Shown here: piece by piece, positions 1-11,536 of the stretch
How positions within the stretch are numbered: the first letter of the stretch is position 1
How the letters are laid out: the number at the start of each line of letters is the position of its first letter
NCBI GenBank assembly: GCA_945859605.1
Contig: OX243821.1
Coordinates: 21,134,373-21,198,372, forward strand
Direction: 5' to 3'
Origin: Lumbricus rubellus
Lineage: Eukaryota; Annelida; Clitellata; Crassiclitellata; Lumbricidae
DNA: 64,000 nt
Translations under genes and position numbers: made by a program
Notes under the pieces: model-generated
Databases searched by the model: none
Seen by the model: the letters and a program-made list of their open reading frames with translations, nothing else
What the model was told of the DNA's origin: nothing

Positions 1-101
1 GCTCAGAAATTTTGTGGCCGCGCAAAGTCGGCCTTGAATAAGATGGAAAATGCTGCAATCCGACGGATTTCAATGCTATGTAATTCGAACAAATGGACGG
101 C

Positions 102-118
102 TTTCGAGTGATTTGGGG
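102..118 (+). other. CENP-B-box-like motif, example 1
   Basis: The bases are T-TTCG-AGTG-A-TT-TGGG-G. The known CENP-B box core is NTTCGNNNNANNCGGGN. Eight of its nine fixed bases match, and only the first C of CGGG is T. This form is found in monomers reading GAGTGATTTGGGGG, of which I see about 30 across the window. Other monomers have TTGG or TTTG at this place and match fewer fixed bases. Binding by a CENP-B-like protein is inference. Confidence 0.45.
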
Positions 119-202
119 GACTTGACGTGACTTTCAAAGCGCCGCCACAAAATCGTGATTACTGGGACGGGATACCCAAGAGCCCACTGTTCTTGAGGAG
201 CA

Positions 203-404
203 GCTCAGAAATTTTGTGGCCGCGCAAAGTCGGCCTTGAATAAGATGGAAAATGCTGCAATCCTGACCGATTTCAATGCTATGTAATTCAAACGATGGAC
301 GGCTTTCGAGTGATTTTTGGGGCTTGATGTGACTTTCAAAGCGCCGCCACAAAATCGTGATTACTGGGACTGGATACCCAAGAGCCCACTGTTCTTGAGG
401 AGCA
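203..404 (+). repeat. Representative 202-bp monomer
   Basis: This copy is close to the consensus and serves as a reference. Landmarks in order: GCTCAGAAAT at position 1, GGCCGCGC near 17, GCCTTGAATAAGATGG from 31, a TTCGAA site at 85-90 in most copies, CTTTCGAGTG at 101-110, a G-rich tract near 116-120, CAAAGCGCCGCC near 135-146, the pseudo-palindrome AATCGTGATT at 151-160, TGGGACTGGATACCC near 163-177, and GTTCTTGAGGAGCA at the end. This copy differs from the consensus at the second landmark set, with TTCAAACG instead of TTCGAACG. The most variable sites are the CGATGG/CAATTGG site, the GCTATG/GCTAAATG site and the G-rich tract with the bases after it. Confidence 0.9.
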
Positions 405-2535
405 GCTCAGAAATTTTGTGGCCGCGCAAATTCGGCCTTGAATAAGATGGAAATTGCTGCAATCCTGACTGATTTCAATGCTAAATGTAATTCGAACGAT
501 GGACCGCTTTCGAGCGATTTTGGAGATTTGGCGTGACTTTCAAAGCGCCGCCACAAAATCGTGATTACTGGGACTGGATACCCAAGAGTCCACTGTTCTT
601 GCGGAGCAGCTCAGAAATTTTGTGGCCGCGCAAAGTCGGCCTTGAATAAGAAGGAAAATGCTGCAATCCTGACCGATTTCAATGCTATGTAATTCGAACA
701 ATTGGACGGCTTTCGAGTGCTTTTTGGAGGATTAACGTGACTTTCAAAGCGCCGCCTCAAAATCGTGATTACTGGGACTGGATACCCAAGAGCCTACTGT
801 TCTTGAGGAGCGGCTCAGAAATTTTGTGGCCGCGCAAATTCGGCATTGAATAAAATGGAAAATGCTGCAATCCTGACCGGTTTCAATGCTATGTAATTCG
901 AACGATGGACGGCTTTCGAGTGATTTTTGGGGCCTGACGTGACTTTCAAAGCGCCGCCTCAAAATCGTGATTACTGGGACTGGATACCCAAGAGCCCACT
1001 GTTCTTGAGGAGCAGTTCAGAAATTTTGTGGCCGCGCAAAGTCGGCCTTGAATAAGATGGAAAATGCTGCATTCCCGACTGATTTCAATGCTATGTAATT
1101 CGAACGAAAGACCGCTTTCGAGCGATTTTGGAGAGTTGGCGTTACTTTCAAAGCGCCGCCACAAAATCGTGATTACTGGGACTGGATACCCAAGAGCCCA
1201 CTATTCTTGAGGAGCAGTTCAGAAATTTTGTGGCCGCGCAAAGTCTGCCTTGAATAAGATGGAAAATGCTGCAAGCCTGACTGATTTCAATGCTATGTAA
1301 TTCGAACAATTGGACGGCTTTAGAGTGATTTTGGAGGTTTGACGTGAATATCAAAGCGCCGCCACAAAATCTTGATTACTGGGACTGGATACCTAAGAGC
1401 CCACTGTTCTTGAGGAGCAGCTCAGAAATTTTGTGGCCGCGCAAAGTCTGCCTTGAATAAGATGGAAAATGCTGCAATCCCGACTGATTTCAATGCTATG
1501 TAATTCGAACGATGGACCGCTTTCGAACGATTTTGGAGAGTTGGCGTTACTTTCAAAGCGCCGCCCCAAAATCGTGATTACCGGGACTGGATACCCAAGA
1601 GCCCACTGTTCTTGAGGAGCAGCTCAGAAATTTTGTGGCCGCGCAAAGTCGGCCTTGAATAAGATGGAAAATGCTGCAATCCTGACCGATTTCAATGCTA
1701 TGTAATTCGAACAATTGGACGGCTTTCGAGTGATTTTGGGGGCTTGACGTGACTTTCAAAGCGCCGCCACAAAATCGTGATTACTGGGACTTGATACCCA
1801 AGAGCCCACTGTTCTTGAGGAGCATCTCAGAAATTTTGTGGCCGCGCAAAGTCGGCCTTGAATAAGATGGAAAATGCTGCAATCCTGACTGATTTCAATG
1901 CTATGTAAATCGAACGATGGACGGCTTTCGAGTGAATTTGGAAGCTTGGCGAGACTTTCAAAGCGCCGCCACAAAATCGTGATTACTGGGACTGGATACC
2001 CAAGAGCCCACTGTTCTTGAGGAGCAGCTCAGAAATTTTGTGGCCGCGCAAAGTCTGCCTTGAAAAAGATGGAAAATGCGGCAATCTTGACTGATTTCAA
2101 TGCTAAATGTAATTCCAACAATTGGACGGCTTTCGAGTGATTTTGGGGGCTTGACGTGAATTTCAAAGCGCCGCCACAAAATCTTGATTACTGGGACTGG
2201 ATACCCAAGAGCCCACTGATCTTGAGGAGCAGCTCAGAAATTTTGTGGCCGCGCAAAGTCTGCCTTGAATAAGATGGAAAATGCTGCAATCCTGACTGAT
2301 TTCAATGCTATGTAATTCGAACGATGGACCGCTTTCGAGCGATTTTGGAGATTTGGCGTTACTTTCAAGGCGCCGCCACAAAATCGTGATTACTGGGACT
2401 GGATACCCAAGAGCCCACTGTTCTTGAGGAGCAGCTCAGACATTTTGTGGCCGCGCAAAGTCGGCCTTGAATAAGATGGAAAATGCTGCAATCCTGACCG
2501 ATTTCAATGCTATGTAATTCGAACAATTGGACGGC

Positions 2536-2552
2536 TTTCGAGTGATTTGGGG
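2536..2552 (+). other. CENP-B-box-like motif, example 2
   Basis: Same 8-of-9 match to the CENP-B box core as at 102-118, in the monomer before 2,571. It recurs at the HOR-equivalent places near 8,240, 16,910 and 21,971. Confidence 0.45.
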
Positions 2553-3039
2553 GACTTGACGTGACTTTCAAAGCGCCGCCACAAAATCGTGATTACTGGG
2601 ACTGGATACCCAAGAGCCCACTGTTCTTGAGGAGCAGCTCAGAAATTTTGTGGCCGCGCAAAGTCGGCCTTGAATAAGATGGAAAATGCTGCAATCCTGA
2701 CCGATTTCAATGCTATGTAATTTGAACGATGGACGCCTTTCGAGTGATTTTGGGGCTTGATGTGACTTTCAAAGCGCCGCCACAAAATCGTGATTACTGG
2801 GACTAGATACCCAAAAGCCCACTGTTCTTGAGGAGCAGCTCAGAAATTTTGTGGCCGCGCAAAGTCGGCCTTGAATAAGATGGAAAATGCTGCAATCCTG
2901 ACCGATTTCAATGCTATGTAATTCGAACGATGGACGGCTTTCGAGTGATTTTGGGGGCTTGACGTGACTTTACAAGCGCCGCCATAAAATCGTGATTAAT
3001 GGGACTGGATACCCAAGAGCCCACTGTTCTTGAGGAGCA

Positions 3040-3320
3040 GTTCAGAATTTTTGTGGCCGCGCAAAGTCGGCCTGACCGATTTCATTGCTATGTAATTCGA
3101 ACGATGGACGGCTTTCGAGTGAATTTGGGGGCTTGACGTGACTTTCAAAGATGAATAAGATGAAAAATGCTGCAATCCTGACTGATTTCAATGCTATGTA
3201 ATTCGAACAATTGGACGGCTTTAGAGTGATTTTGGGGGCTTGACGTGAATTTCAAAGCGCCGCCACAAAATCTTGATTACTGGGACTGGATACCCAAGAG
3301 CCCACTGTTCTTGAGGAGCA
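3040..3320 (+). repeat. Composite 281-bp monomer with two internal deletions, copy 1
   Basis: The unit runs from monomer position 1 to about 33, jumps to about 62 (GTCGGCC joined to TGACCG near 3,071-3,074), and continues to about 139 (CTTTCAAAG). It then jumps back to about 35 (ATGAATAAGATG from 3,151) and runs to the monomer end. Equivalently, two adjacent monomers have lost about 28 bp and about 97 bp. This explains a 281-bp spacing between successive GCTCAG or GTTCAG starts. Confidence 0.9.
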
Positions 3321-5242
3321 GCTCAGAAATTTTGTGGCCGCGCAAAGTCGGCCTTGAATAAGATGGAAAATGCTGCAATCCTGACTGATTTCAATGCTAT
3401 GTAATTCGAACGATGGACGGCTTTCGAGTGATTTTGGAAGCTTGACGTGACTTTCAAAGCGCCGCCACAAAATCGTGATTACTGGGACTGGCAACCCAAA
3501 AGCCCACGGTTCTTGAGGAGCAGCTCAGAAATTTTGTGGCCGCGCAAAGTCGGCCTTGAATAAGATGGAAAATGCTGCAATCCTGACCGATTTCAATGCT
3601 ATGTAATTCGAACGATGGACGGCTTTCGAGTGATTTTGTGGGCTTGACGTAACTTTCAAAGCGCCGCCACAAAATCTTGATTACTGGGACTGGATACCCA
3701 AGAGCCCACTGATCTTGAGGAGCAGCTCAGAAATTTTGTGGCCGCGCAAAGTCGGCCTTGAATAAGATGGAAAATGCTGCAATCCTGACTGATTTCAATG
3801 CTATGTAAATCGAACGAAGGACGGCTTTCGAGTGAATTTGGAACTTGGCGAGACTTTAAAAGCGCCGCCACAAAATCGTGATTACTGGGACTGGATACCC
3901 AAGAGCCCACTGTTCTTGAGGAGCAGCTCAGAAATTTTGTGGCCGCGCAAAGTCGGCCTTGAATAAGATGGAAAATGCTGCAATCCTGACCGATTTCAAT
4001 GCTATGTAATTCGAACGATGGACGGCTTTCGAGTGATTTTGGGGGCTTGACGTGACTTTCAAAGCGCCGCCACAAAATCGTGATTACTGGGACTGGATAC
4101 CCAAGAGCCCACTGTTCTTGAGGAGCATTTCAGAAATTTTGTGGCCGCGCAAAGTCGGCCTTGAATAAGATGGAAAATGCTGCAATCCTGACTGATTTCA
4201 ATGCTATGTAAATCGAACGATGGACGGCTTTCGAGTGAAAATGGAAGCTTGGCGAGACTTTCAAAGCGCCGCCACAAAATCGTGATTACTGGGACTGGAT
4301 ACCCAAGTGCCCACTGATCTTGAGGAGCAGCTCAGAAATTTTGTGGCCGCGCAAAGTCGGCCTTGAATAAGATGGAAAATGCTGCAATTCTGACCGATTT
4401 CAATGCTGTAATTCGAACGATGGACGGCTTTCGAGTGAGTTTTGGGGCTTGATGTGACTTTCAAAGCGCCGCCACAAAATCGTGATCACTGGGACTGGAT
4501 ACCCAAGAGCCCACTGTTCTTGAGGAGCAGCTCAGAAATTTTGTGGCCGCGCAAAGTCGGCCTTGAATAAGATGGAAAATGCTGCAATCTTGACTGATTT
4601 CAATGCTAAATGTAATTCCAACAATTGGACGGCTTTCGAGTGATTTTGGGGGCTTGACGTAAATTTCAATCCGCCGCCACAAAATCTTGATTACTGGGAC
4701 TGGATACCCAAGAGCCCACTGATCTTGAGGAGCAGCTCAGAAATTTTGTGGCCGCGCAAAGTCGGCCTTGAATAAGATGGAAAATGCTGCAATCCTGACT
4801 GATTTCAATGCTGTGTAATTCGAACGATGGACGGCTTTCGAGTGAATTTGGAAGCTTGGCGAGACTTTCAAAGCGCCGCCACAAAATCGTGATTACTGGG
4901 ACTGGATACCCAAGAGCCCACTATTCTTGAGGAGCAGCTCAGAAATTTTGTGGCCGCGCAAAGTCGGCCTTGAATAAGATGGAAAATGCTGCAATCCTGA
5001 CTGATTTCAATGCTATGTAATTCAAACGATGGACGGCTTTCGAGTGATTTTGGGGGCTTGACGTGACTTTCAAAGCGCCGCCACAAAATCGTGATTACTG
5101 GGACTGGATACCCAAGAGCCCACTGTTCTTGAGGAGCATTTCAGAAATTTTGTGGCCGCGCAAAGTCGGCCTTGAATAAGATGGAAATTGCTGCAATCCT
5201 GACTGATTTCAATGCTATGTAAATCGAACGATGGACGGCTTT

Positions 5243-5251
5243 GAATGAATT
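5243..5251 (+). other. 9-bp insertion creating a GAATTC site, copy 1
   Basis: Where other monomers read GGCTTTCGAG, this one reads GGCTTT, then GAATGAATT, then CGAG. The insertion creates GAATTC at 5,247-5,252. It looks like a short local duplication of GAAT. It is shared only with the copy near 10,947. Confidence 0.85.
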
Positions 5252-5551
5252 CGAGTGAATTTGGAAGCTTGGCGAGACTTTCAAAGCGCCGCCACAAAAT
5301 CGTGATTACTGGGACTGGATACCCAAGAGTCCACTGTTCTTGAGGAGCAGCTCAGAAATTTTGTGGCCGCGCAAAGTCTGCCTTGAATAAGATGGAAAAT
5401 GCTGCAATCCTGACTGATTTCAATGCTATGTAATTCGAACGATGGACGGCTTTCGAGTGATTTTGGGGGCTTGACGTGACTTTACAAGCGCCGCCATAAA
5501 ATCGTGATTAATGGGACTGGATACCCAAGAGCCCACTGTTCTTGAGGAGCA

Positions 5552-5832
5552 GTTCAGAATTTTTGTGGCCGCGCAAAGTCGGCCTGACCGATTTCATTGC
5601 TATGTAATTCGAACGATGGACGGCTTTCGAGTGAATTTGGGGGCTTGACGTGACTTTCAAAGATGAATAAGATGAAAAATGCTGCAATCCTGACTGATTT
5701 CAATGCTATGTAATTCGAACAATTGGACGGCTTTAGAGTGATTTTGGGGGTTTGACGTGAATTTCAAAGCGCCGCCACAAAATCTTGATTACTGGGACTG
5801 GATACCCAAGAGCCCACTGTTCTTGAGGAGCA
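5552..5832 (+). repeat. Composite 281-bp monomer, copy 2
   Basis: Same two junctions as the copy at 3,040, at an offset of 2,512 bp. GGCC-TGACC is near 5,581-5,588 and CAAAG-ATGAATAAG is near 5,660-5,670. The identical breakpoints show common descent rather than repeated deletion. Confidence 0.9.
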
Positions 5833-6185
5833 GCTCAGAAATTTTGTGGCCGCGCAAATTCGGCCTTGAATAAGATGGAAATTGCTGCACTCCTGACTGA
5901 TTTCAATGCTAAATGTAATTCGAACGATGGACCGCTTTCGATCGATTTTGGAGATTTGGCTTGACTTTCAAAGCGCCGCCACAAAATCGTGATTACTAGG
6001 ACTGGATACCCAAGAGTCCACTGTTCTTGAGGAGCAGCTCAGAAATTTTGTGGCCGCGCAAAGTCGGCCTTGAATAAGATGGAAAATGCTGCAATCCTGA
6101 CTGATTTCAATGCTATGTAATTCGAACGATGGACGGCTTTCGAGTGCTTTTTGGAGGATTGACGTGACTTTCAAAGCGCCGCCTC

Positions 6186-7800
6186 AAAATCGTAATTACT
6201 GGGACTAGATACCCAAAAGCCCACTGTTCTTGAGGAGCAGCTCAGAAATTTTGTGGCCGCGCAAAGTCGGCCTTGAATAAGATGGAAAATGCTGCAATCC
6301 TGACCGATTTCAATGCTATGTAATTCGAACGATGGACGGCTTTCGAGTGATTTTGGGGGCTTGACGTGACTTTACAAGCGCCGCCATAAAATCGTGATTA
6401 ATGGGACTGGATACCCAAGAGCCCACTGTTCTTGAGGAGCAGTTCAGAATTTTTGTGGCCGCGCAAAGTCGGCCTGACCGATTTCATTGCTATGTAATTC
6501 GAACGATGGACGGCTTTCGAGTGAATTTGGGGGCTTGACGTGACTTTCAAAGATGAATAAGATGAAAAATGCTGCAATCCTGACTGATTTCAATGCTATG
6601 TAATTCGAACAATTGGACGGCTTTAGAGTGATTTTGGGGGCTTGACGTGAATTTCAAAGCGCCGCCACAAAATCTTGATTACTGGGACTGGATACCCAAG
6701 AGCCCACTGTTCTTGAGGAGCAGCTCAGAAATTTTGTGGCCGCGGAAAGTCGGCCTTGAATAAGATGGAAAATGCTGCAATCCTGACTGATTTCAATGCT
6801 ATGTAATTCGAACGATGGACGGCTTTCGAGTGATTTTGGAAGCTTGACGTGACTTTCAAAGCGCCGCCACAAAATCGTGATTACTGGGACTGGCAACCCA
6901 AAAGCCCACGGTTCTTGAGGAGCAGCTCAGAAATTTTGTGGCCGCGCAAAGTCGGCCTTGAATAAGATGGAAAATGCTGCAATCCTGACCGATTTCAATG
7001 CTATGTAATTCGAACGATGGACGGCTTTCGAGTGATTTTGTGGGCTTGACGTAACTTTCAAAGCGCCGCCACAAAATCTTGATTACTGGGACTGGATACC
7101 CAAGAGCCCACTGATCTTGAGGAGCAGCTCAGAAATTTTGTGGCCGCGCAAAGTCGGCCTTGAATAAGATGGAAAATGCTGCAATCCTGACTGATTTCAA
7201 TGCTATGTAAATCGAACGAAGGACGGCTTTCGAGTGAATTTGGAAGCTTGGCGAGACTTTAAAAGCGCCGCCACAAAATCGTGATTACTGGGACTGGATA
7301 CCCAAGAGCCCACTGTTCTTGAGGAGCATTTCAGAAATTTTGTGGCCGCGCAAAGTCGGCCTTGAATAAGATGGAAAATGCTGCAATCCTGACTGATTTC
7401 AATGCTATGTAAATCGAACGATGGACGGCTTTCGAGTGAAATTGGAAGCTTGGCGAGACTTTCAAAGCGCCGCCACAAAATCGTGATTACTGGGACTGGA
7501 TACCCAAGTGCCCACTGATCTTGAGGAGCAGCTCAGAAATTTTGTGGCCGCGCAAAGTCGGCCTTGAATAAGATGGAAAATGCTGCAATTCTGACCGATT
7601 TCAATGCTGTAATTCGAACGATGGACGGCTTTCGAGTGAGTTTTGGGGCTTGATGTGACTTTCAAAGCGCCGCCACAAAATCGTGATCACTGGGACTGGA
7701 TACCCAAGAGCCCACTGTTCTTGAGGAGCAGCTCAGAAATTTTGTGGCCGCGCAAAGTCGGCCTTGAATAAGATGGAAAATGCTGCAATCTTGACTGATT
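6186..7800 (+). repeat. HOR segment B partial copy, one monomer deleted
   Basis: From about 6,190 the sequence restarts the order seen from about 2,790 at an offset of 3,402 bp. After about 7,200 the offset drops to about 3,201-3,202, so one monomer has been lost relative to copy 1. The homology ends near 7.8 kb, where the sequence switches to the monomer order of 2,163 onward. The segment contains the third composite unit. The 3' boundary is approximate. Confidence 0.8.
6442..6722 (+). repeat. Composite 281-bp monomer, copy 3
   Basis: Same two junctions, offset 3,402 bp from copy 1. It lies in the partial segment B copy. Confidence 0.9.
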
Positions 7801-8743
7801 TCAATGCTAAATGTAATTCCAACAATTGGACGGCTTTCGAGTGATTTTGGGGGCTTGACGTGAATTTCAAAGCGCCGCCACAAAATCTTGATTACTGGGA
7901 CTGGATACCCAAGAGCCCACTGATCTTGAGGAGCAGCTCAGAAATTTTGTGGCCGCGCAAAGTCTGCCTTGAATAAGATGGAAAATGCTGCAATCCTGAC
8001 TGATTTCAATGCTATGTAATTCGAACGATGGACCGCTTTCGAGCGATTTTGGAGATTTGGCGTTACTTTCAAGGCGCCGCCACAAAATCGTGATTACTGG
8101 GACTGGATACCCAAGAGCCCACTGTTCTTGAGGAGCAGCTCAGACATTTTGTGGCCGCGCAAAGTCGGCCTTGAATAAGAAGGAAAATGCTGCAATCCTG
8201 ACCGATTTCAATGCTATGTAATTCGAACAATTGGACGGCTTTCGAGTGATTTGGGGGACTTGACGTGACTTTCAAAGCGCCGCCACAAAATCTTGATTAC
8301 TGGGACTGGATACCCAAGAGCCCACTGTTCTTGAGGAGCAGCTCAGAAATTTTGTGGCCGCGCAAAGTCGGCCTTGAATAAGATGGAAAATGCTGCAATC
8401 CTGACCGATTTCAATGCTATGTAATTTGAACGATGGACGCCTTTCGAGTGATTTTGGGGCTTGATGTGACTTTCAAAGCGCCGCCACAAAATCGTGATTA
8501 CTGGGACTAGATACCCAAAAGCCCACTGTTCTTGAGGAGCAGCTCAGAAATTTTGTGGCCGCGCAAAGTCGGCCTTGAATAAGATGGAAAATGCTGCAAT
8601 CCTGACCGATTTCAATGCTATGTAATTCGAACGATGGACGGCTTTCGAGTGATTTTGGGGGCTTGACGTGACTTTACAAGCGCCGCCATAAAATCGTGAT
8701 TAATGGGACTGGATACCCAAGAGCCCACTGTTCTTGAGGAGCA

Positions 8744-9024
8744 GTTCAGAATTTTTGTGGCCGCGCAAAGTCGGCCTGACCGATTTCATTGCTATGTAAT
8801 TCGAACGATGGACGGCTTTCGAGTGAATTTGGGGGCTTGACGTGACTTTCAAAGATGAATAAGATGAAAAATGCTGCAATCCTGACTGATTTCAATGCTA
8901 TGTAATTCGAACAATTGGACGGCTTTAGAGTGATTTTGGGGGCTTGACGTGAATTTCAAAGCGCCGCCACAAAATCTTGATTACTGGGACTGGATACCCA
9001 AGAGCCCACTGTTCTTGAGGAGCA
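8744..9024 (+). repeat. Composite 281-bp monomer, copy 4
   Basis: Same two junctions, offset 5,704 bp from copy 1, matching the segment B duplication. Confidence 0.9.
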
Positions 9025-10946
9025 GCTCAGAAATTTTGTGGCCGCGGAAAGTCGGCCTTGAATAAGATGGAAAATGCTGCAATCCTGACTGATTTCAATG
9101 CTATGTAATTCGAACGATGGACGGCTTTCGAGTGATTTTGGAAGCTTGACGTGACTTTCAAAGCGCCGCCACAAAATCGTGATTACTGGGACTGGCAACC
9201 CAAAAGCCCACGGTTCTTGAGGAGCAGCTCAGAAATTTTGTGGCCGCGCAAAGTCGGCCTTGAATAAGATGGAAAATGCTGCAATCCTGACCGATTTCAA
9301 TGCTATGTAATTCGAACGATGGACGGCTTTCGAGTGATTTTGTGGGCTTGACGTAACTTTCAAAGCGCCGCCACAAAATCTTGATTACTGGGACTGGATA
9401 CCCAAGAGCCCACTGATCTTGAGGAGCAGCTCAGAAATTTTGTGGCCGCGCAAAGTCGGCCTTGAATAAGATGGAAAATGCTGCAATCCTGACTGATTTC
9501 AATGCTATGTAAATCGAACGAAGGACGGCTTTCGAGTGAATTTGGAACTTGGCGAGACTTTAAAAGCGCCGCCACAAAATCGTGATTACTGGGACTGGAT
9601 ACCCAAGAGCCCACTGTTCTTGAGGAGCAGCTCAGAAATTTTGTGGCCGCGCAAAGTCGGCCTTGAATAAGATGGAAAATGCTGCAATCCTGACCGATTT
9701 CAATGCTATGTAATTCGAACGATGGACGGCTTTCGAGTGATTTTGGGGGCTTGACGTGACTTTCAAAGCGCCGCCACAAAATCGTGATTACTGGGACTGG
9801 ATACCCAAGAGCCCACTGTTCTTGAGGAGCATTTCAGAAATTTTGTGGCCGCGCAAAGTCGGCCTTGAATAAGATGGAAAATGCTGCAATCCTGACTGAT
9901 TTCAATGCTATGTAAATCGAACGATGGACGGCTTTCGAGTGAAATTGGAAGCTTGGCGAGACTTTCAAAGCGCCGCCACAAAATCGTGATTACTGGGACT
10001 GGATACCCAAGTGCCCACTGATCTTGAGGAGCAGCTCAGAAATTTTGTGGCCGCGCAAAGTCGGCCTTGAATAAGATGGAAAATGCTGCAATTCTGACCG
10101 ATTTCAATGCTGTAATTCGAACGATGGACGGCTTTCGAGTGAGTTTTGGGGCTTGATGTGACTTTCAAAGCGCCGCCACAAAATCGTGATCACTGGGACT
10201 GGATACCCAAGAGCCCACTGTTCTTGAGGAGCAGCTCAGAAATTTTGTGGCCGCGCAAAGTCGGCCTTGAATAAGATGGAAAATGCTGCAATCTTGACTG
10301 ATTTCAATGCTAAATGTAATTCCAACAATTGGACGGCTTTCGAGTGATTTTGGGGGCTTGACGTAAATTTCAATCCGCCGCCACAAAATCTTGATTACTG
10401 GGACTGGATACCCAAGAGCCCACTGATCTTGAGGAGCAGCTCAGAAATTTTGTGGCCGCGCAAAGTCGGCCTTGAATAAGATGGAAAATGCTGCAATCCT
10501 GACTGATTTCAATGCTGTGTAATTCGAACGATGGACGGCTTTCGAGTGAATTTGGAAGCTTGGCGAGACTTTCAAAGCGCCGCCACAAAATCGTGATTAC
10601 TGGGACTGGATACCCAAGAGCCCACTATTCTTGAGGAGCAGCTCAGAAATTTTGTGGCCGCGCAAAGTCGGCCTTGAATAAGATGGAAAATGCTGCAATC
10701 CTGACTGATTTCAATGCTATGTAATTCAAACGATGGACGGCTTTCGAGTGATTTTGGGGGCTTGACGTGACTTTCAAAGCGCCGCCACAAAATCGTGATT
10801 ACTGGGACTGGATACCCAAGAGCCCACTGTTCTTGAGGAGCATTTCAGAAATTTTGTGGCCGCGCAAAGTCGGCCTTGAATAAGATGGAAAATGCTGCAA
10901 TCCTGACTGATTTCAATGCTATGTAAATCGAACGATGGACGGCTTT

Positions 10947-10955
10947 GAATGAATT
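10947..10955 (+). other. 9-bp insertion creating a GAATTC site, copy 2
   Basis: Identical to the insertion at 5,243, at exactly the 5,704-bp segment offset, so the insertion predates the segment duplication. Confidence 0.85.
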
Positions 10956-11255
10956 CGAGTGAATTTGGAAGCTTGGCGAGACTTTCAAAGCGCCGCCACA
11001 AAATCGTGATTACTGGGACTGGATACCCAAGAGTCCACTGTTCTTGAGGAGCAGCTCAGAAATTTTGTGGCCGCGCAAAGTCTGCCTTGAATAAGATGGA
11101 AAATGCTGCAATCCTGACTGATTTCAATGCTATGTAATTCGAACGATGGACGGCTTTCGAGTGATTTTGGGGGCTTGACGTGACTTTACAAGCGCCGCCA
11201 TAAAATCGTGATTAATGGGACTGGATACCCAAGAGCCCACTGTTCTTGAGGAGCA

Positions 11256-11536
11256 GTTCAGAATTTTTGTGGCCGCGCAAAGTCGGCCTGACCGATTTCA
11301 TTGCTATGTAATTCGAACGATGGACGGCTTTCGAGTGAATTTGGGGGCTTGACGTGACTTTCAAAGATGAATAAGATGAAAAATGCTGCAATCCTGACTG
11401 ATTTCAATGCTATGTAATTCGAACAATTGGACGGCTTTAGAGTGATTTTGGGGGTTTGACGTGAATTTCAAAGCGCCGCCACAAAATCTTGATTACTGGG
11501 ACTGGATACCCAAGAGCCCACTGTTCTTGAGGAGCA
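11256..11536 (+). repeat. Composite 281-bp monomer, copy 5
   Basis: Same two junctions, offset 5,704 bp from copy 2. This is the last copy. I see none after 11.6 kb. Confidence 0.9.

Larger units (their letters stand above)
1..2789 (+). repeat. HOR segment A, related to 14.5-17.2 and 19.4-22.1 kb
   Basis: The monomer order here recurs downstream at two fixed offsets. Bases from 1 to about 2,665 correspond to 19,436-22,100 (offset 19,435, about 96 monomers). Bases from 134 to about 2,860 correspond to 14,508-17,240 (offset 14,374, about 71 monomers). The 19.4-kb copy shares the first monomer, which has AATCCGACGG; the 14.5-kb copy lacks that monomer. No gene or other element is present. Confidence 0.85.
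2790..6185 (+). repeat. HOR segment B copy 1 (private-variant domain)
   Basis: This segment belongs to a 5,704-bp-offset duplication: about 2,163-6,185 matches 7,867-11,889 monomer for monomer (about 4.0 kb). The match breaks at its 3' end just after GCCTCAAAATCGT near 6,185-6,195. It holds two copies of a 281-bp composite unit, a 9-bp insertion at 5,243-5,251, and monomers with CCCAAGTGCCC that are not seen after 11.9 kb. The 1-bp deletion near 3,842 (GGAACTTGG instead of GGAAGCTTGG) recurs at about 9,546. Confidence 0.88.

Noticed and set aside
85..101. A second possible CENP-B box at TTCGAACGATGGACGG
   Set aside because: It fits TTCG and the central A but not CGGG, so only 6 of 9 fixed positions match, which is too weak.
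151..160. Hairpins in the monomer: AATCGTGATT, GAGCAGCTC, and TGGG with CCCA around GACTGGATA
   Set aside because: Stems are only 4 bp with tiny or weak loops, as expected by chance. I do not claim a structured RNA or cruciform from them.
3656..4075. Longer minus-strand frames of 139 codons at 3,656-4,075, 9,360-9,779 and 17,143-17,562
   Set aside because: These are two ordinary monomer frames run together by an indel. The first two share a 1-bp deletion (GGAACTTGG), giving a 201-bp monomer that is a multiple of three. The third has the 5-bp deletion near 17,359. They start at TTG and have no other support.
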